Positions 9,803 through 19,367 of a DNA stretch of 64,000 nucleotides are shown in pieces. The notes under the pieces are model-generated. The model saw only the letters and a list, made by a program, of their open reading frames with translations. It was not told the DNA's origin and searched no databases. The first letter of the stretch is position 1. The number at the start of each line of letters is the position of its first letter. The translations under genes and the position numbers were made by a program. Source of the stretch: Paraglaciecola arctica (GTDB lineage: Bacteria > Pseudomonadota > Gammaproteobacteria > Enterobacterales > Alteromonadaceae); assembly GCF_018861065.1 (NCBI RefSeq), contig NZ_JAHKQO010000037.1:62001-126000 (forward strand), written 5' to 3'.

Positions 9803-10789
9803 ATGAACCGCAGAAACTTTGTAAAAACAGCGTCTTCGCTGGTGGCTATGTCCGTTATGCCGCCTTTGTATGCTTCTCCACAAAAAGCTAACAGATTGTT
9901 TGATATAGCCTTAAGCCAATGGTCTTTTCATCGGGCTATTTTTGGTGATGGTCGTGATAATTATGAGTGGTTTATCAAAACATTACATTCAAATCCAGAT
10001 GCAGTTTTAAAGGGGGATATGGATCCCCGAGACATTGTCATTATCGCTAGGAAGTTAGGCGTCGAAATGGTGGATTTAGCCAATGTACTTTGGTTTGGGC
10101 ATGCGCAAGATAAACCTTGGCTTAGAAAATTTAAGGCAATGTCCAATGACCAAGATGTTGGCTTTACTTGTTTAATGTGTGACGAATTAGGTTATTTGGG
10201 AAGTTCATCAAAAAGTAAACGGGCCTTGGCAATAGAAAAACACAAACCTTGGATAGACGCTGCAACTGAGTTGGGGTGTTCACAACTTAGAGTCAATGCC
10301 TATGGAGATGGGACATACCTTGAACAGCTTGAACAAAACGCTGAAAGTTTGACTGAACTGGCGGCTTATACTCAACAGCTAGGTTTGGAATTATTGGTTG
10401 AAAATCATGGCCACCCTTCTAGCAACGGTGCTTGGTTGGCGATGTTAATGGAAAAAGTAGACCATCCTAATTTAGGTGTTTACGCTGATTTAGATAATTT
10501 TTTTATGGGCGGCTGGAATCACTCACCACAGAGACGTTATGACACTATTCAGGGGTTGGAAGATCTGGCGCCCTATACTCGGGGTGTCAGTGCCAAAACA
10601 TATGGTTTTGAATCCAATGGTCAAGAGTCAAAAATCAATTATTTGCAATGTATGAAAATTCTCACCGACTCTGGGTTCACTGGATATGCATGTGCAGAAT
10701 TTGAAGGTGAAGGGATGAGCGAAATGGCCGGCAGTATTGCGACCATTTCTTTACTGAAGAAAACTAGAGATATGCTTTCAAAAGTATAG
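9803..10789 (+). CDS. Tat-exported sugar isomerase/epimerase-like TIM barrel
   Basis: A 328-residue protein of the xylose isomerase-like TIM-barrel superfamily. The N terminus MNRRNFVKTASSLVAMS is a twin-arginine signal followed by a likely cut near YAS, so the protein is exported folded, perhaps with a metal bound. Barrel motifs include LLVENHGHPSSNG (catalytic or metal glutamate), LGVYADLDNFF and YACAEFEGEG. AAAGGG six bases upstream selects the ATG at 9803 over the TTG at 9800. Fourth gene of the mpl cluster, 39 bases after the phosphatase. True substrate unknown. Confidence 0.85.
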   Translation: MNRRNFVKTASSLVAMSVMPPLYASPQKANRLFDIALSQWSFHRAIFGDGRDNYEWFIKTLHSNPDAVLKGDMDPRDIVIIARKLGVEMVDLANVLWFGHAQDKPWLRKFKAMSNDQDVGFTCLMCDELGYLGSSSKSKRALAIEKHKPWIDAATELGCSQLRVNAYGDGTYLEQLEQNAESLTELAAYTQQLGLELLVENHGHPSSNGAWLAMLMEKVDHPNLGVYADLDNFFMGGWNHSPQRRYDTIQGLEDLAPYTRGVSAKTYGFESNGQESKINYLQCMKILTDSGFTGYACAEFEGEGMSEMAGSIATISLLKKTRDMLSKV

Positions 10790-10803
10790 CGTGCTCGTTT
10801 TTG

Positions 10804-11868
10804 TTATTGATGAAAAGGTTTACTTAATTTGTGAACCGCATCAATGAATATTTTGGCGTTCTCTGGTGGTACATCTAAGTGAATGCCATGGCCGAGGTTA
10901 AACACATGGCCATTACCTTTACCAAAACCGTCCAAAATTAGCTGCACTTCTTGTTCAATACGAGTGGCTGGTGCATATAACATAGAAGGGTCCATGTTAC
11001 CCTGCAGCGCAACTTTGTCGCCAATACGTGCCTTGGCATCGGCCATATCAACCGTCCAGTCCAATCCAACCGCATCGCAACCTGTTGCCGCAATGGATTC
11101 TAACCATAACCCGGCATTTTTGGTGAACAAAGTAACAGGCACTTTTCGCCCATCATTTTCCCGTGTTAGGCCATCTACAATTTTATGCATATATTGTAGA
11201 GAAAACTCTTGATAGTCACGGCCAGAAAGTACGCCGCCCCAAGTGTCAAATACCATCACCGATTGAGCTCCGGCTGCAATCTGTGCATTAAGATACAAAA
11301 TTACTGAATCAGCTAACTTATCCAGTAATAAATGCAGAGCTTGTGGATCACTAAAGGCCATTTTTTTGATTTTAGTGAAAGCTTTACTAGAACCACCTTC
11401 GATCATGTATGTAGCTAGTGTCCATGGGCTGCCGGAAAAACCAATTAATGGCACACTACCTTGCAGATTTTTGCGAATAGTGCGAACCGCATTCATTACA
11501 TAACCCAGTTCGACTTCAGGATCTAACAGGGGTAATTTTTGAATATCAGCCATACAAGTCAAAGGATTTTGAAATTTTGGACCTTCACCAGTCTCAAAAT
11601 ATAGACCTAACCCCATGGCGTCTGGAATAGTTAAAATATCGGAGAATAAGATGGCGGCATCTAAGTCAAATCTACGTAACGGTTGAAGCGTTACCTCGCA
11701 GGCTAACTCGGCGTTTTTACATAGCGACATAAAATCGCCGGCTTGTGCTCTGGTGGCTTTATACTCTGGCAAATACCGACCTGCTTGGCGCATCATCCAT
11801 ACTGGTGTTGTGTCGACTGGTTGGCGGAGTAATGCTCGTAAATATCGGTCGTTCTGCAATGGCTGCAT
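10804..11868 (-). CDS. hemE: Uroporphyrinogen decarboxylase
   Basis: Converts uroporphyrinogen III to coproporphyrinogen III in heme synthesis. The family N-terminal signature [23 protein letters not shown] is present, along with [17 protein letters not shown] and the C-terminal NLGHGI. The start is taken at ATG 11868, because AGGAA lies just before it; this gives 354 residues, the E. coli length. A TTG at 11880 is in frame but overlaps the ribosome site. Gene order nudC-hemE matches E. coli, here on the same strand but separated by a gap that holds a hairpin. Confidence 0.96.
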   Translation of the reverse strand: MQPLQNDRYLRALLRQPVDTTPVWMMRQAGRYLPEYKATRAQAGDFMSLCKNAELACEVTLQPLRRFDLDAAILFSDILTIPDAMGLGLYFETGEGPKFQNPLTCMADIQKLPLLDPEVELGYVMNAVRTIRKNLQGSVPLIGFSGSPWTLATYMIEGGSSKAFTKIKKMAFSDPQALHLLLDKLADSVILYLNAQIAAGAQSVMVFDTWGGVLSGRDYQEFSLQYMHKIVDGLTRENDGRKVPVTLFTKNAGLWLESIAATGCDAVGLDWTVDMADAKARIGDKVALQGNMDPSMLYAPATRIEQEVQLILDGFGKGNGHVFNLGHGIHLDVPPENAKIFIDAVHKLSKPFHQ

Positions 11869-12008
11869 TGATTTCCTCAAACTGGAATGATTTACCTAAA
11901 ATTTGGGTGATAGGCTTAAAGGGCTGTATTGTAGCGATTTTAGCCGCTGAAAAAAGGATAAACTGGACTATATTTAACAAAAACTTGCAATCACAGAGAT
12001 TTGTCTGC

Positions 12009-12102
12009 TATAACACTGATGCGAAAGCAAACATAAAGCAAGAAGCTCGTTAACGAGACCAAGACGCTAAAATATTTAAACCCCACTTATGTGGGGTTTT
12101 TT
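12009..12102 (+). ncRNA. Candidate small RNA between hemE and nudC
   Basis: An extended -10 (TGCTATAAC, hexamer at 12009) lies 18 bases after TTGCAA at 11985. About 60 bases after the predicted start near 12021 comes a GC hairpin with a run of T. The predicted transcript has a small palindrome CTCGTTAACGAG (12046-12057), an AU-rich single strand and then the terminator, an arrangement common in Hfq-bound small RNAs. No annotated plus-strand gene uses this promoter or terminator. The call is an inference from layout only. Confidence 0.35.
12079..12101. terminator. Hairpin terminator downstream of nudC
   Basis: AACCCCAC (12079-12086) and GTGGGGTT (12091-12098) form a stem with loop TTAT. The plus strand continues with T (12097-12102); the minus strand continues with TTTAAATATTTT. 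It can end nudC on the minus strand and the putative small RNA on the plus strand. Confidence 0.8.
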
Positions 12103-12138
12103 ATGTCTTGCGATAACTCTATCTCCAGTATTAAATCG

Positions 12139-12981
12139 TTATGCTTGATGTTGTTTAATTTCTTCAATAGTTTTTTGAATAAGTTGTCCCGCAATGGACA
12201 ATTTGGGTGGGATATTGGGGAGTTCATCTGGGTCAAACCAGTGAGCCTCTAGAATTTCTTTACCATCTACTTTTATTTCCCCTGATTCGAAGTCAGCCAA
12301 AAAACCCACCATTAACGAATGAGGAAAAGGCCAAGGTTGGCTTGAAAAATAACGTAAATTTTTAACCTTAATACCAACTTCTTCAAATACTTCTCTGTGC
12401 ACCGCTTGTTCGAGTTGTTCGCCACTTTCTACAAAGCCGGCTAAAGTTGAAAACATTTGTCGAGAACGTTGCGGTTTGCCTTGAGCTAGTAATATTTTGC
12501 CGTTATTACGAATAGATACAATTATGCAAGGCGAAATTCTTGGGTAACAGCGATGATGACAGCGTGAACACTGCATTGCCATTTCCCAATCAATTTGTTG
12601 CATCGTGCTACCACATTGTCCACAAAATCTATGAGTACGCATAAATAATGCAATTTGCCATGCTCGTGAAGCTACGCCAAAAAAGCTTGTTTGATTTTGC
12701 ATTATCAATGCGCGCATACTGATTAGCGATAGCTCATCCTGCTCGATATGCTCATTACCCATATCGATTAAGAAACAAGGTAAATCATCATGACTGCCTA
12801 TTTTGACGATTTGATCTTGGTAGGCATGGGCAAAGCTGAGTTTTTCCCAAGTGTCTATTATTAACCCTGAATTTTCGGTGAATTGAAAAATTTTTTCTCC
12901 GCTAAAAATTAACCAAATGGCTTTCGTATCCGCTTTTACCTGTATACCTTGTTCAATCATATAAATACCAAAATCACTCAT
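12139..12981 (-). CDS. nudC: NADH pyrophosphatase / NAD-cap removing Nudix hydrolase
   Basis: Hydrolyses NADH to NMNH and AMP and, in E. coli, removes NAD caps from RNA 5' ends. The 280 residues contain a zinc ribbon with cysteines 120, 123, 138 and 141, followed by a full Nudix box from G182 to G203 (catalytic glutamates at 197, 200 and 201) and the NudC-specific SQPWPFPHS motif near residue 214. An ATG eight codons in is an alternative start. It lies upstream of hemE in the same direction. Confidence 0.95.
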   Translation of the reverse strand: MSDFGIYMIEQGIQVKADTKAIWLIFSGEKIFQFTENSGLIIDTWEKLSFAHAYQDQIVKIGSHDDLPCFLIDMGNEHIEQDELSLISMRALIMQNQTSFFGVASRAWQIALFMRTHRFCGQCGSTMQQIDWEMAMQCSRCHHRCYPRISPCIIVSIRNNGKILLAQGKPQRSRQMFSTLAGFVESGEQLEQAVHREVFEEVGIKVKNLRYFSSQPWPFPHSLMVGFLADFESGEIKVDGKEILEAHWFDPDELPNIPPKLSIAGQLIQKTIEEIKQHQA

Positions 12982-13581
12982 TTTTCATAAGTTAACATAG
13001 TAAAACAGCTCGCTGAAATATACTTTTAAAATTGAATCGCTATTTATAGACCCGCTCAATTTGCTCATTGTTAACAAACAATAAAGGTTTAAAATACGCA
13101 ACACATTAGAATTAGTGTTATTATCTAACGGTTTGTTTTGAAGGAATAAATACGAATTATATTGGCGAGTATTTAATTGATACTCGGATGTATAATGGGT
13201 GACAGTTTTGGGAAGCAAGGTTGCTAGGTCTACCTTGTTTGGGGGAAATTATGTGCTATTGCTTGAGTAACAACGATCGATAGTCGCTTAAGAATTCTTG
13301 ATTGCACTCAAACTAACAGTATCTAGCGCGAAGCAAGCTATATTTATAGAACTTTAGATTTTCTCTTATAGATTGTTTTAATACCTAAAATTGAAATGAC
13401 TAGTGCATTTTTATTTTCTATCACCATCACGATTGCAAACACCCTGATTAATTTTTGATTCCAGTGGTGATTTAAAAGTAACCCAATCAGTAGGTTATGA
13501 CGTAATAAGCTAAATAATTAAAGCTCTTGGAACTTGTGAAGTTTGTCAATGAGCATACCTTAAGAAGGAAAAGTTAATCTA
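12982..13581. other. 600-base intergenic region upstream of cheX
   Basis: AT-rich and divergent between nudC and cheX. I see no RNA gene or convincing protein frame. A tiny frame at 13251-13283 (ten codons, MCYCLSNNDR) follows GGGGGAAATT, a strong ribosome-site-like run; it could be a leader peptide or chance. A 77-codon minus-strand frame at 12985-13218 has no protein-like composition. Confidence 0.4.
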
Positions 13582-14046
13582 ATGAATGCTGAGTTTATTA
13601 ACCCTTTTATTGCCGCTTTACTGAATGTGATGAAAACCATGGCACAAATTCAGCTAGTACCAGGTAAACCTAAAAAGAAAAGTGATAATCAAGCCAGAGG
13701 AGACATATCTGGTCTGATTGGTATGGTGGGTGAAAATATTCAAGGCTCAATGTCAATTTCCTTAGACGAAGGACTAGTATTAGAAATAATGCAGAAAATG
13801 TTGGGAGAAAAGCCTGATAGTTTAGATTCGGACGTACAAGATATGGTGGGTGAAATTACTAACATGATTTGCGGTGGAGCCAAAAATGAACTTGGGGAGA
13901 AAGGTTATGATTTTGGTATGGCTACACCAATAGTTGTTTCAGGTGTCAATCATTCGATTAAACACCAAGTTGATGGGAAAAAAATGGTTATGCCGTTTTC
14001 TCACGAGTCTGGGAAGCTATATTTAGAAATGTGCTTTAATAAGTAA
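13582..14046 (+). CDS. cheX: CheX-family chemotaxis phosphatase
   Basis: A 154-residue protein of the CheC/CheX/FliY family, which dephosphorylates CheY or a related receiver domain. The conserved E-x-x-N motif sits at E91-N94 within VGEITNMICGGAKNEL, consistent with the single active site of CheX. AAGGAAAAG about ten bases upstream supports the ATG. There is no chemotaxis operon here; orphan CheX genes occur in related marine bacteria and might act on a stand-alone response regulator. Confidence 0.88.
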   Translation: MNAEFINPFIAALLNVMKTMAQIQLVPGKPKKKSDNQARGDISGLIGMVGENIQGSMSISLDEGLVLEIMQKMLGEKPDSLDSDVQDMVGEITNMICGGAKNELGEKGYDFGMATPIVVSGVNHSIKHQVDGKKMVMPFSHESGKLYLEMCFNK

Positions 14047-14061
14047 TAGGTCTACAGAGAT

Positions 14062-14481
14062 ATGTGGTTGCAACAATCTATTATTTTATCCCCTAAGACC
14101 AGAGGATATCACTTAGTCACAGAAGAAGTCAGCGCGCAGCTAGAAGGCTTAAAAAACGTTAAAAAGGGGTTGCTGCACTTATTTATCCAACATACCAGTG
14201 CTAGTATAACGATTAATGAGAATGCCGACCCTACAGTACGCCAAGATTTAGAAACGCATATCAATAAGATGGTGCCCGATAATATGGCGTATTACGTGCA
14301 TAACTATGAAGGTGCAGATGATATGCCTGCTCATATTAAAGCTAGCCTAATGGGTAACAGTTTGACTATTCCCATTGTCGATGGAGTATTAGGTTTGGGG
14401 ACATGGCAAGGAATAATATTAGGAGAACATCGAGTACGAGCCGCAAATCGTCGCTTAATTGCGACTATTTGTGGGGAATGA
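14062..14481 (+). CDS. yjbQ: YjbQ family (UPF0047) protein
   Basis: A 139-residue protein of the UPF0047/YjbQ family, reported to have weak thiamine-phosphate synthase activity in E. coli; its main role is unclear. The conserved core [19 protein letters not shown] and the C-terminal [12 protein letters not shown] are intact, and these histidines and acidic residues build the conserved pocket of the trimer. It starts 15 bases after cheX, so the two are probably cotranscribed. Confidence 0.92.
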   Translation: MWLQQSIILSPKTRGYHLVTEEVSAQLEGLKNVKKGLLHLFIQHTSASITINENADPTVRQDLETHINKMVPDNMAYYVHNYEGADDMPAHIKASLMGNSLTIPIVDGVLGLGTWQGIILGEHRVRAANRRLIATICGE

Positions 14482-14587
14482 TCGTCTAATTATAATAAAG
14501 TAGTTGCGATAAAGGTATACATCTATATATGATCCTGTAAATAGTGTGCCAATTAAATTTGAAATGAACAATAAGGGACAAGTTAAG

Positions 14588-15937
14588 ATGAAAAAATTAT
14601 TAGTTGTAAGTGCAATAACTGCTGCGTTAAGTACGGGTGTATTTGCACAAGAGCAGCCAAAAGAAAACGACAAATGGGTTGCTGGGTTCGGCGAATTTTA
14701 TTCGGGCAATGATGATAGCCCAGATTTCCTAGGAGACGGTTTTGGAGTAGGTGGTGAATTTGGTTTTAAATTTACTCCAGAGTGGGCAGTTAGGATTGAA
14801 GCATCTTACTTAGAACTTGACGTATCCAATGAGTTCCTTGACGACGACGGTACTCGCGTAGGTGTTGACCTTTTATACTTCTTCCCAGATAGCAATGATT
14901 TTTATCTTTTTGGTGGTCTTAAAAGAACACAAATTGCTGATAATGATTCAATGGTGAATATTGGTTTAGGTAAACACTGGAGTTTAGGTGAAAGCTGGGA
15001 TTTAGGACAGCATTGGGATACAGCTAAGGACTGGGATTTAGGTAATCGCCTTAAAGTAATTACTGAAGTGGCTGCGTATCAAACTATCGCTAGTGGTAGT
15101 AGTGAAACCAGTGACAATGGTGATAAACACTTAAGCTTTAAATTAGGTTTAGCCTACGCTTTCGGTGGCTCAACTACTCCTTCAATGCCTAAAGACAGTG
15201 ACAATGATGGTGTCGTTGATAGCCAAGACCAGTGTGCAAATACTCCAGCAGGTATTGCAGTAGATAGTATGGGTTGTGTTTTGGATCTAGATGGCGACGG
15301 TGTTATTAACCGTTTAGACAACTGTCCAGAAACACCAGCTGGCACTGTGGTAGATAGCTACGGTTGTAAAAACGACCTTGATGATGATGGTATTCCAAAT
15401 AACATAGATATGTGCCCAAATACTGCACCTGGTACACAGGTTGGTGCTAAAGGCTGTAGTTTAGTATTAGATACTGACCAAGATGGCGTATTAGATGATG
15501 TTGATAATTGTGCTGATACACCTCTAACGGATAAAGTTGACGCTAAAGGGTGTAGCGTATTTACTGAAGAAGAAGTGTCTATCAATGTAAAAGTATTGTT
15601 CGCTAATAATAGCTCAGTTATTGGAAACTCAAGTGCTGCTCAGTTCCAAGAAGTTGCAGATTTCATGAACCGTTATCCTGCAACCGACGCAGTGATTGAA
15701 GGTCATGCTTCAGCTCCAGGTTCTGACGATTACAACCTAATGTTATCTCAAAAGCGTGCAAATGCAGTGAGAACTCTATTAATCCAGAAGTATGGTATTA
15801 ATTCAGAGCGCTTAACCGCTATCGGTTTTGGTGAAACTCAGTTGTTAGATACGGCAAACACGGCTAAAGCAAATCAAGTTAACCGTCGTATTGTAGTGAA
15901 AGTATCGACTAGTACTAGAGTTAAAGTACAAAGATAA
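14588..15937 (+). CDS. OmpA-family outer membrane protein with TSP3 repeats
   Basis: A 449-residue outer membrane protein. A signal peptide (cut after VFA, residue 20) is followed by an 8-strand OmpA-like beta barrel to about residue 195, then four thrombospondin type 3 calcium repeats (about 203-325, each with DxDxDG acid loops and a paired cysteine), then an OmpA C-terminal peptidoglycan domain. In that domain the usual GHTD is GHAS (372-375), so the aspartate that binds diaminopimelate is a serine. A tryptophan-rich repeat (WSLGESWDLGQHW, from residue 131) interrupts the barrel. ATG 14588 is chosen because AAGGGA precedes it. Confidence 0.93.
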   Translation: MKKLLVVSAITAALSTGVFAQEQPKENDKWVAGFGEFYSGNDDSPDFLGDGFGVGGEFGFKFTPEWAVRIEASYLELDVSNEFLDDDGTRVGVDLLYFFPDSNDFYLFGGLKRTQIADNDSMVNIGLGKHWSLGESWDLGQHWDTAKDWDLGNRLKVITEVAAYQTIASGSSETSDNGDKHLSFKLGLAYAFGGSTTPSMPKDSDNDGVVDSQDQCANTPAGIAVDSMGCVLDLDGDGVINRLDNCPETPAGTVVDSYGCKNDLDDDGIPNNIDMCPNTAPGTQVGAKGCSLVLDTDQDGVLDDVDNCADTPLTDKVDAKGCSVFTEEEVSINVKVLFANNSSVIGNSSAAQFQEVADFMNRYPATDAVIEGHASAPGSDDYNLMLSQKRANAVRTLLIQKYGINSERLTAIGFGETQLLDTANTAKANQVNRRIVVKVSTSTRVKVQR

Positions 15938-15950
15938 CCCTAGTTGTTTA

Positions 15951-15982
15951 AAAAAAAGAGATGCAATTGCATCTCTTTTTTT
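15951..15982. terminator. Bidirectional terminator between ompA-like gene and dnaB
   Basis: A palindrome centred at 15966/15967, with arms GAGATGCAA and TTGCATCTC flanked by seven A on the left and eight T on the right. It lies between two convergent genes and should work in both directions. Confidence 0.85.
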
Positions 15983-16052
15983 TACTTTTAATTTAGTGAT
16001 TTAGCTCAGTTAACTCGTGACATTTTGCAAATTATGAGTATTGATTTGCGTA

Positions 16053-17450
16053 TCAATATTCATCTTCTACTGCAGGACCCGCATAGTTATCAAAGCGAGA
16101 AAACTGTCCTTGGAAGGTTAACCTAGAAGTACCAATAGGCCCGTTACGTTGTTTACCTATAATAATTTCAGCCACACCTTGGTCAGTGCTTTGCTCGTTA
16201 TAAACTTCGTCTCGATAAATAAACATAATTAAATCGGCATCTTGCTCAATAGATCCTGATTCACGTAAATCCGAGTTGATTGGTCTTTTATCACTACGTT
16301 GCTCAAGACTACGGTTTAACTGTGATAACGCCACCACTGGGACTTCCAACTCTTTTGCTAACGATTTTAGCGAGCGAGATATTTCAGCGATTTCTAGGGT
16401 TCGGTTATCGCTTAAGCCAGGAACTTGCATTAGTTGCAAATAATCTATCATGATCAGGCTAATCCCCCCTTTATCGCGGGCTAACTTTCTAGCTCGAGTA
16501 CGTACATCCATTGGTGTCAAACCAGACGAATCGTCAATAAACAGGTTATCTTTGTCTTTCAACATTGCCATAGTGTTAGACATTCTCGCCCAATCTTCAT
16601 CATCAAGTTGTGCGGTACGGATTTTAGTTTGATCTACGCGGCTTAGGGATGCCAACATTCTCATCATAATTTGTTCTGAGGGCATTTCTAAGCTGAATAC
16701 TAATACCGGTTTTTCTTCTAACAACATGGCATTTTCGCACAAATTCATGGCAAAAGTGGTTTTACCCATTGAAGGCCTGGCGGCAACAATAATCAAATCT
16801 GAAGGTTGTAAACCACTAGTTTTTTTATCTAAATCTGTATAACCGGTCGAGACTCCAGTGACTTCTTTATTACTTTTAACTAATACTTCAAGTCGATCGA
16901 TAGTTTTAGTTAATACTGCCTCGACATCTTTTGGGCCTTCGTCTTTTCCGGTGCGCTTTTCGGCAATTTCAAATACTCTGCTCTCGGCCATATCGAGAAT
17001 TTCGCCGCTATTACGTCCCTCAGGGTTGTACCCTGTATCTGCAATTTCATGGGCAACGCCAATCAACTCGCGCACTACGGCGCGTTCTTTGATTATTTGC
17101 GCGTAAGCTGACACGTTAGCGGAACTTGGGGTGTTCTTCGCTAGTTCTCCTAAGTAAGCGAAACCTCCAGCTGCTTCTAGCTCATCCAAGCCTTCAAGAT
17201 CTTCAGAAACAGTAATTAAATCAATTGGGTGACTTTTTGAAAGCAGGCGAATAATTGCACGGAAAATGATTTGATGTGAGCGATTGTAAAAATCTTCTTC
17301 TACCACAAGTTCAGCGACTTTATCCCAAGATTCAGGGGAAATAAGCATACTACCCAATACCGATTGCTCAGCTTCAATTGAGTGTGGCGGAACCTTCAGC
17401 TTTTCAACTTTTTCGTCCGCTTTTTTTTGTGGGATGGCTTTTACAGGCAT
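16053..17450 (-). CDS. dnaB: Replicative DNA helicase
   Basis: The hexameric helicase that unwinds DNA at the fork. At 465 residues it matches DnaB. It has the N-terminal DnaG-binding domain (PHSIEAEQSVLGSML), a RecA-type core with Walker A ARPSMGKTTFA and the Walker B region LIMIDYLQLMQ. No intein interrupts it. It follows recQ in the same direction after 96 bases rather than lying in the usual rpsF-rpsR-rplI block. Confidence 0.97.
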   Translation of the reverse strand: MPVKAIPQKKADEKVEKLKVPPHSIEAEQSVLGSMLISPESWDKVAELVVEEDFYNRSHQIIFRAIIRLLSKSHPIDLITVSEDLEGLDELEAAGGFAYLGELAKNTPSSANVSAYAQIIKERAVVRELIGVAHEIADTGYNPEGRNSGEILDMAESRVFEIAEKRTGKDEGPKDVEAVLTKTIDRLEVLVKSNKEVTGVSTGYTDLDKKTSGLQPSDLIIVAARPSMGKTTFAMNLCENAMLLEEKPVLVFSLEMPSEQIMMRMLASLSRVDQTKIRTAQLDDEDWARMSNTMAMLKDKDNLFIDDSSGLTPMDVRTRARKLARDKGGISLIMIDYLQLMQVPGLSDNRTLEIAEISRSLKSLAKELEVPVVALSQLNRSLEQRSDKRPINSDLRESGSIEQDADLIMFIYRDEVYNEQSTDQGVAEIIIGKQRNGPIGTSRLTFQGQFSRFDNYAGPAVEDEY

Positions 17451-17546
17451 GGATATTATCAGCTCAAATACGGCCGATAAGTATGCGCTAAATTGGTCTG
17501 AAAAGTAAACCTTTTGGACAAAATCTCAAGCATATAGATGGGCATT

Positions 17547-19367
17547 TTAGGGGCGAGTTAAATGCTTAGAAATAGCAGCGATAAAACGTTCTCCATAACG
17601 TTCGAGTTTAGTTTGTCCTACACCGTGGATATCGAGGAAGTCAAATTCAGATTCAGGGCATTTATCGGCCATGTCAGCTAAGGTTGCATCGCTAAATACA
17701 ACAAAAGGGGGAACATCATCTTGTTCTGCAATTCTTTTGCGTAAATGTTTGAGTTTAGCGAAAAGAGCGCGATCATAATCTTGTACCGCTATTTGAGATT
17801 TTTTACCTAAATCTAGACTCAGTCTTGGTACCGCAAGTTGTAGATTTTGAGCTTGTTGTAAAATTGGTCTAGCTTCTTCAGTTAGTTTTAATACCGCATT
17901 TTGGGTGATATCTACCCGAAGAAAACCTCTGTGTATCAATTGATTAATAACGTTATGCCAAAAGGCGTCGGATTTTTCTTTGCCAATAGAGAAAGTGCTT
18001 AGTTTATCATGGCCATTTTCAAGTATACGTTTTAACTGTTTACCTCTGAGTACATCGATCAAATATTGACTGGCTACAGACTGTTTTAACCTAAACACAC
18101 AAGATAGTACTTTTTGAGCATCTACCGTACCATCAAATGCCTTAGGTGGATCGAGACAAATATCACAGTTGCCACAGTGGCCAGCTGAATACTCAGCGAA
18201 ATAGTTGAGTAAAATTTGCCGTCGACAAGTTTGCGCTTCGCCAAAGGCCTCCATGGCTGCAAATTTTTGCAGCTCTACGTTATTTCTTTGTACGTTTTCA
18301 CCTGTTGAGATCCACTGACGAATTCGAGCTGCATCTTTTTCATCAAATAATAGTAAGGCTTCAGCAGGCATGCCATCTCTGCCGGCCCTACCTATTTCTT
18401 GGTAATAGGATTCAATGCTTCTTGGCAGATCGAAGTGCAAAACAAAACGTACATTTGACTTGTCTATGCCCATCCCAAATGCAACGGTAGCTACTATGAC
18501 GTCTATTTTATCTTGTATAAAGTCACGTTGAATTTTGTCACGGATTTCGCCTTCGAGGCCGGCGTGATAACCCGCGCAATTTACGCCACTTTTGGCCAGT
18601 GCGATGCTGAGGTCATCCACTTTTTTACGACTATTACAATAAATAATACCGCTGCCCTCTTGTTGCTTAACAAAAGCAATCGCTTGGTCAGTGGCCTTAT
18701 ATTTAGTCACTTGGTTATAACGGATATTAGGTCTGTCAAAACTGCCCTTGAAAATAAATGGTTGTTGTAAATTAAGCTGTTGAGTGATATCCGCGCGGGT
18801 GGCCAGATCCGCTGTTGCGGTTAATCCCATAATTGGAACATATGGAAAGGTCGCCTTTAGTTGCCCTAGAAGCCTATAATCCTTTCTAAAGTCATGACCC
18901 CAGTGTGATACGCAGTGGGCTTCGTCAACCGCAATAAGGCTTATTGTGAGACCTTGTAGGCGATGGATAAACTCCAATTGCATAAGCCGTTCAGGTGCAA
19001 CATATATGAGCCGATATTTACCATCTTGCATGCCTCTGTATACATCCAACATTTCTTGAGCAGATAAATTTGAATTGATATAAGCGGCATTCACACCATA
19101 GGTTAGCAGTGCATCGACTTGATCTTTCATCAAGGATATCAGAGGTGATATAACAATTGTCAGACCAGGCAGCAGCATGGCAGGGATTTGATAACACAAC
19201 GACTTACCGCCGCCAGTGGGCATAAGTACTAACACATCTTTTTGCTGTAATACTTGGGCAATGACTTGAGCTTGACCGTCTCTAAAATGGTCATAACCGA
19301 AGGTGTGTTTTAATATTTTCTGCGCGTCGGTGATTGCTAGCGAAGATTGTTCTGGGTGATCTGACAA
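17547..19367 (-). CDS. recQ: ATP-dependent DNA helicase RecQ
   Basis: A 3'-5' helicase for recombination repair, with the E. coli-like length of 606 residues. Walker A is MPTGGGKSLCYQ (about residues 49-60), then AVDEAHCVSHWGHDFR, motif VI QEIGRAGRDG, a zinc-binding cysteine cluster (C...CGNCDIC), an RQC winged helix and a C-terminal HRDC domain (LRKRIAEQDDVPPFVVFSD). The start is TTG. A second RecQ of different architecture lies at 49785. Confidence 0.95.
   Translation of the reverse strand: MSDHPEQSSLAITDAQKILKHTFGYDHFRDGQAQVIAQVLQQKDVLVLMPTGGGKSLCYQIPAMLLPGLTIVISPLISLMKDQVDALLTYGVNAAYINSNLSAQEMLDVYRGMQDGKYRLIYVAPERLMQLEFIHRLQGLTISLIAVDEAHCVSHWGHDFRKDYRLLGQLKATFPYVPIMGLTATADLATRADITQQLNLQQPFIFKGSFDRPNIRYNQVTKYKATDQAIAFVKQQEGSGIIYCNSRKKVDDLSIALAKSGVNCAGYHAGLEGEIRDKIQRDFIQDKIDVIVATVAFGMGIDKSNVRFVLHFDLPRSIESYYQEIGRAGRDGMPAEALLLFDEKDAARIRQWISTGENVQRNNVELQKFAAMEAFGEAQTCRRQILLNYFAEYSAGHCGNCDICLDPPKAFDGTVDAQKVLSCVFRLKQSVASQYLIDVLRGKQLKRILENGHDKLSTFSIGKEKSDAFWHNVINQLIHRGFLRVDITQNAVLKLTEEARPILQQAQNLQLAVPRLSLDLGKKSQIAVQDYDRALFAKLKHLRKRIAEQDDVPPFVVFSDATLADMADKCPESEFDFLDIHGVGQTKLERYGERFIAAISKHLTRP

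Noticed and set aside
11745-12053. 102-codon plus-strand frame
   Set aside because: Most of it is antisense to hemE; the rest overlaps the small-RNA candidate and shows no protein features.
12985-13218. 77-codon minus-strand frame
   Set aside because: Composition is not protein-like, no domain, and it sits in an AT-rich intergenic region.
13500-13560. Sigma-54-like TTGGAACTTGTGAAGTTTG upstream of cheX
   Set aside because: GG-N10-GT without the TGGCAC core; too weak to call.
16000-16030. tRNA-like GATTTAGCTCAGTTAACTC
   Set aside because: Resembles a D-arm only; no acceptor, anticodon or T arm can be built around it.
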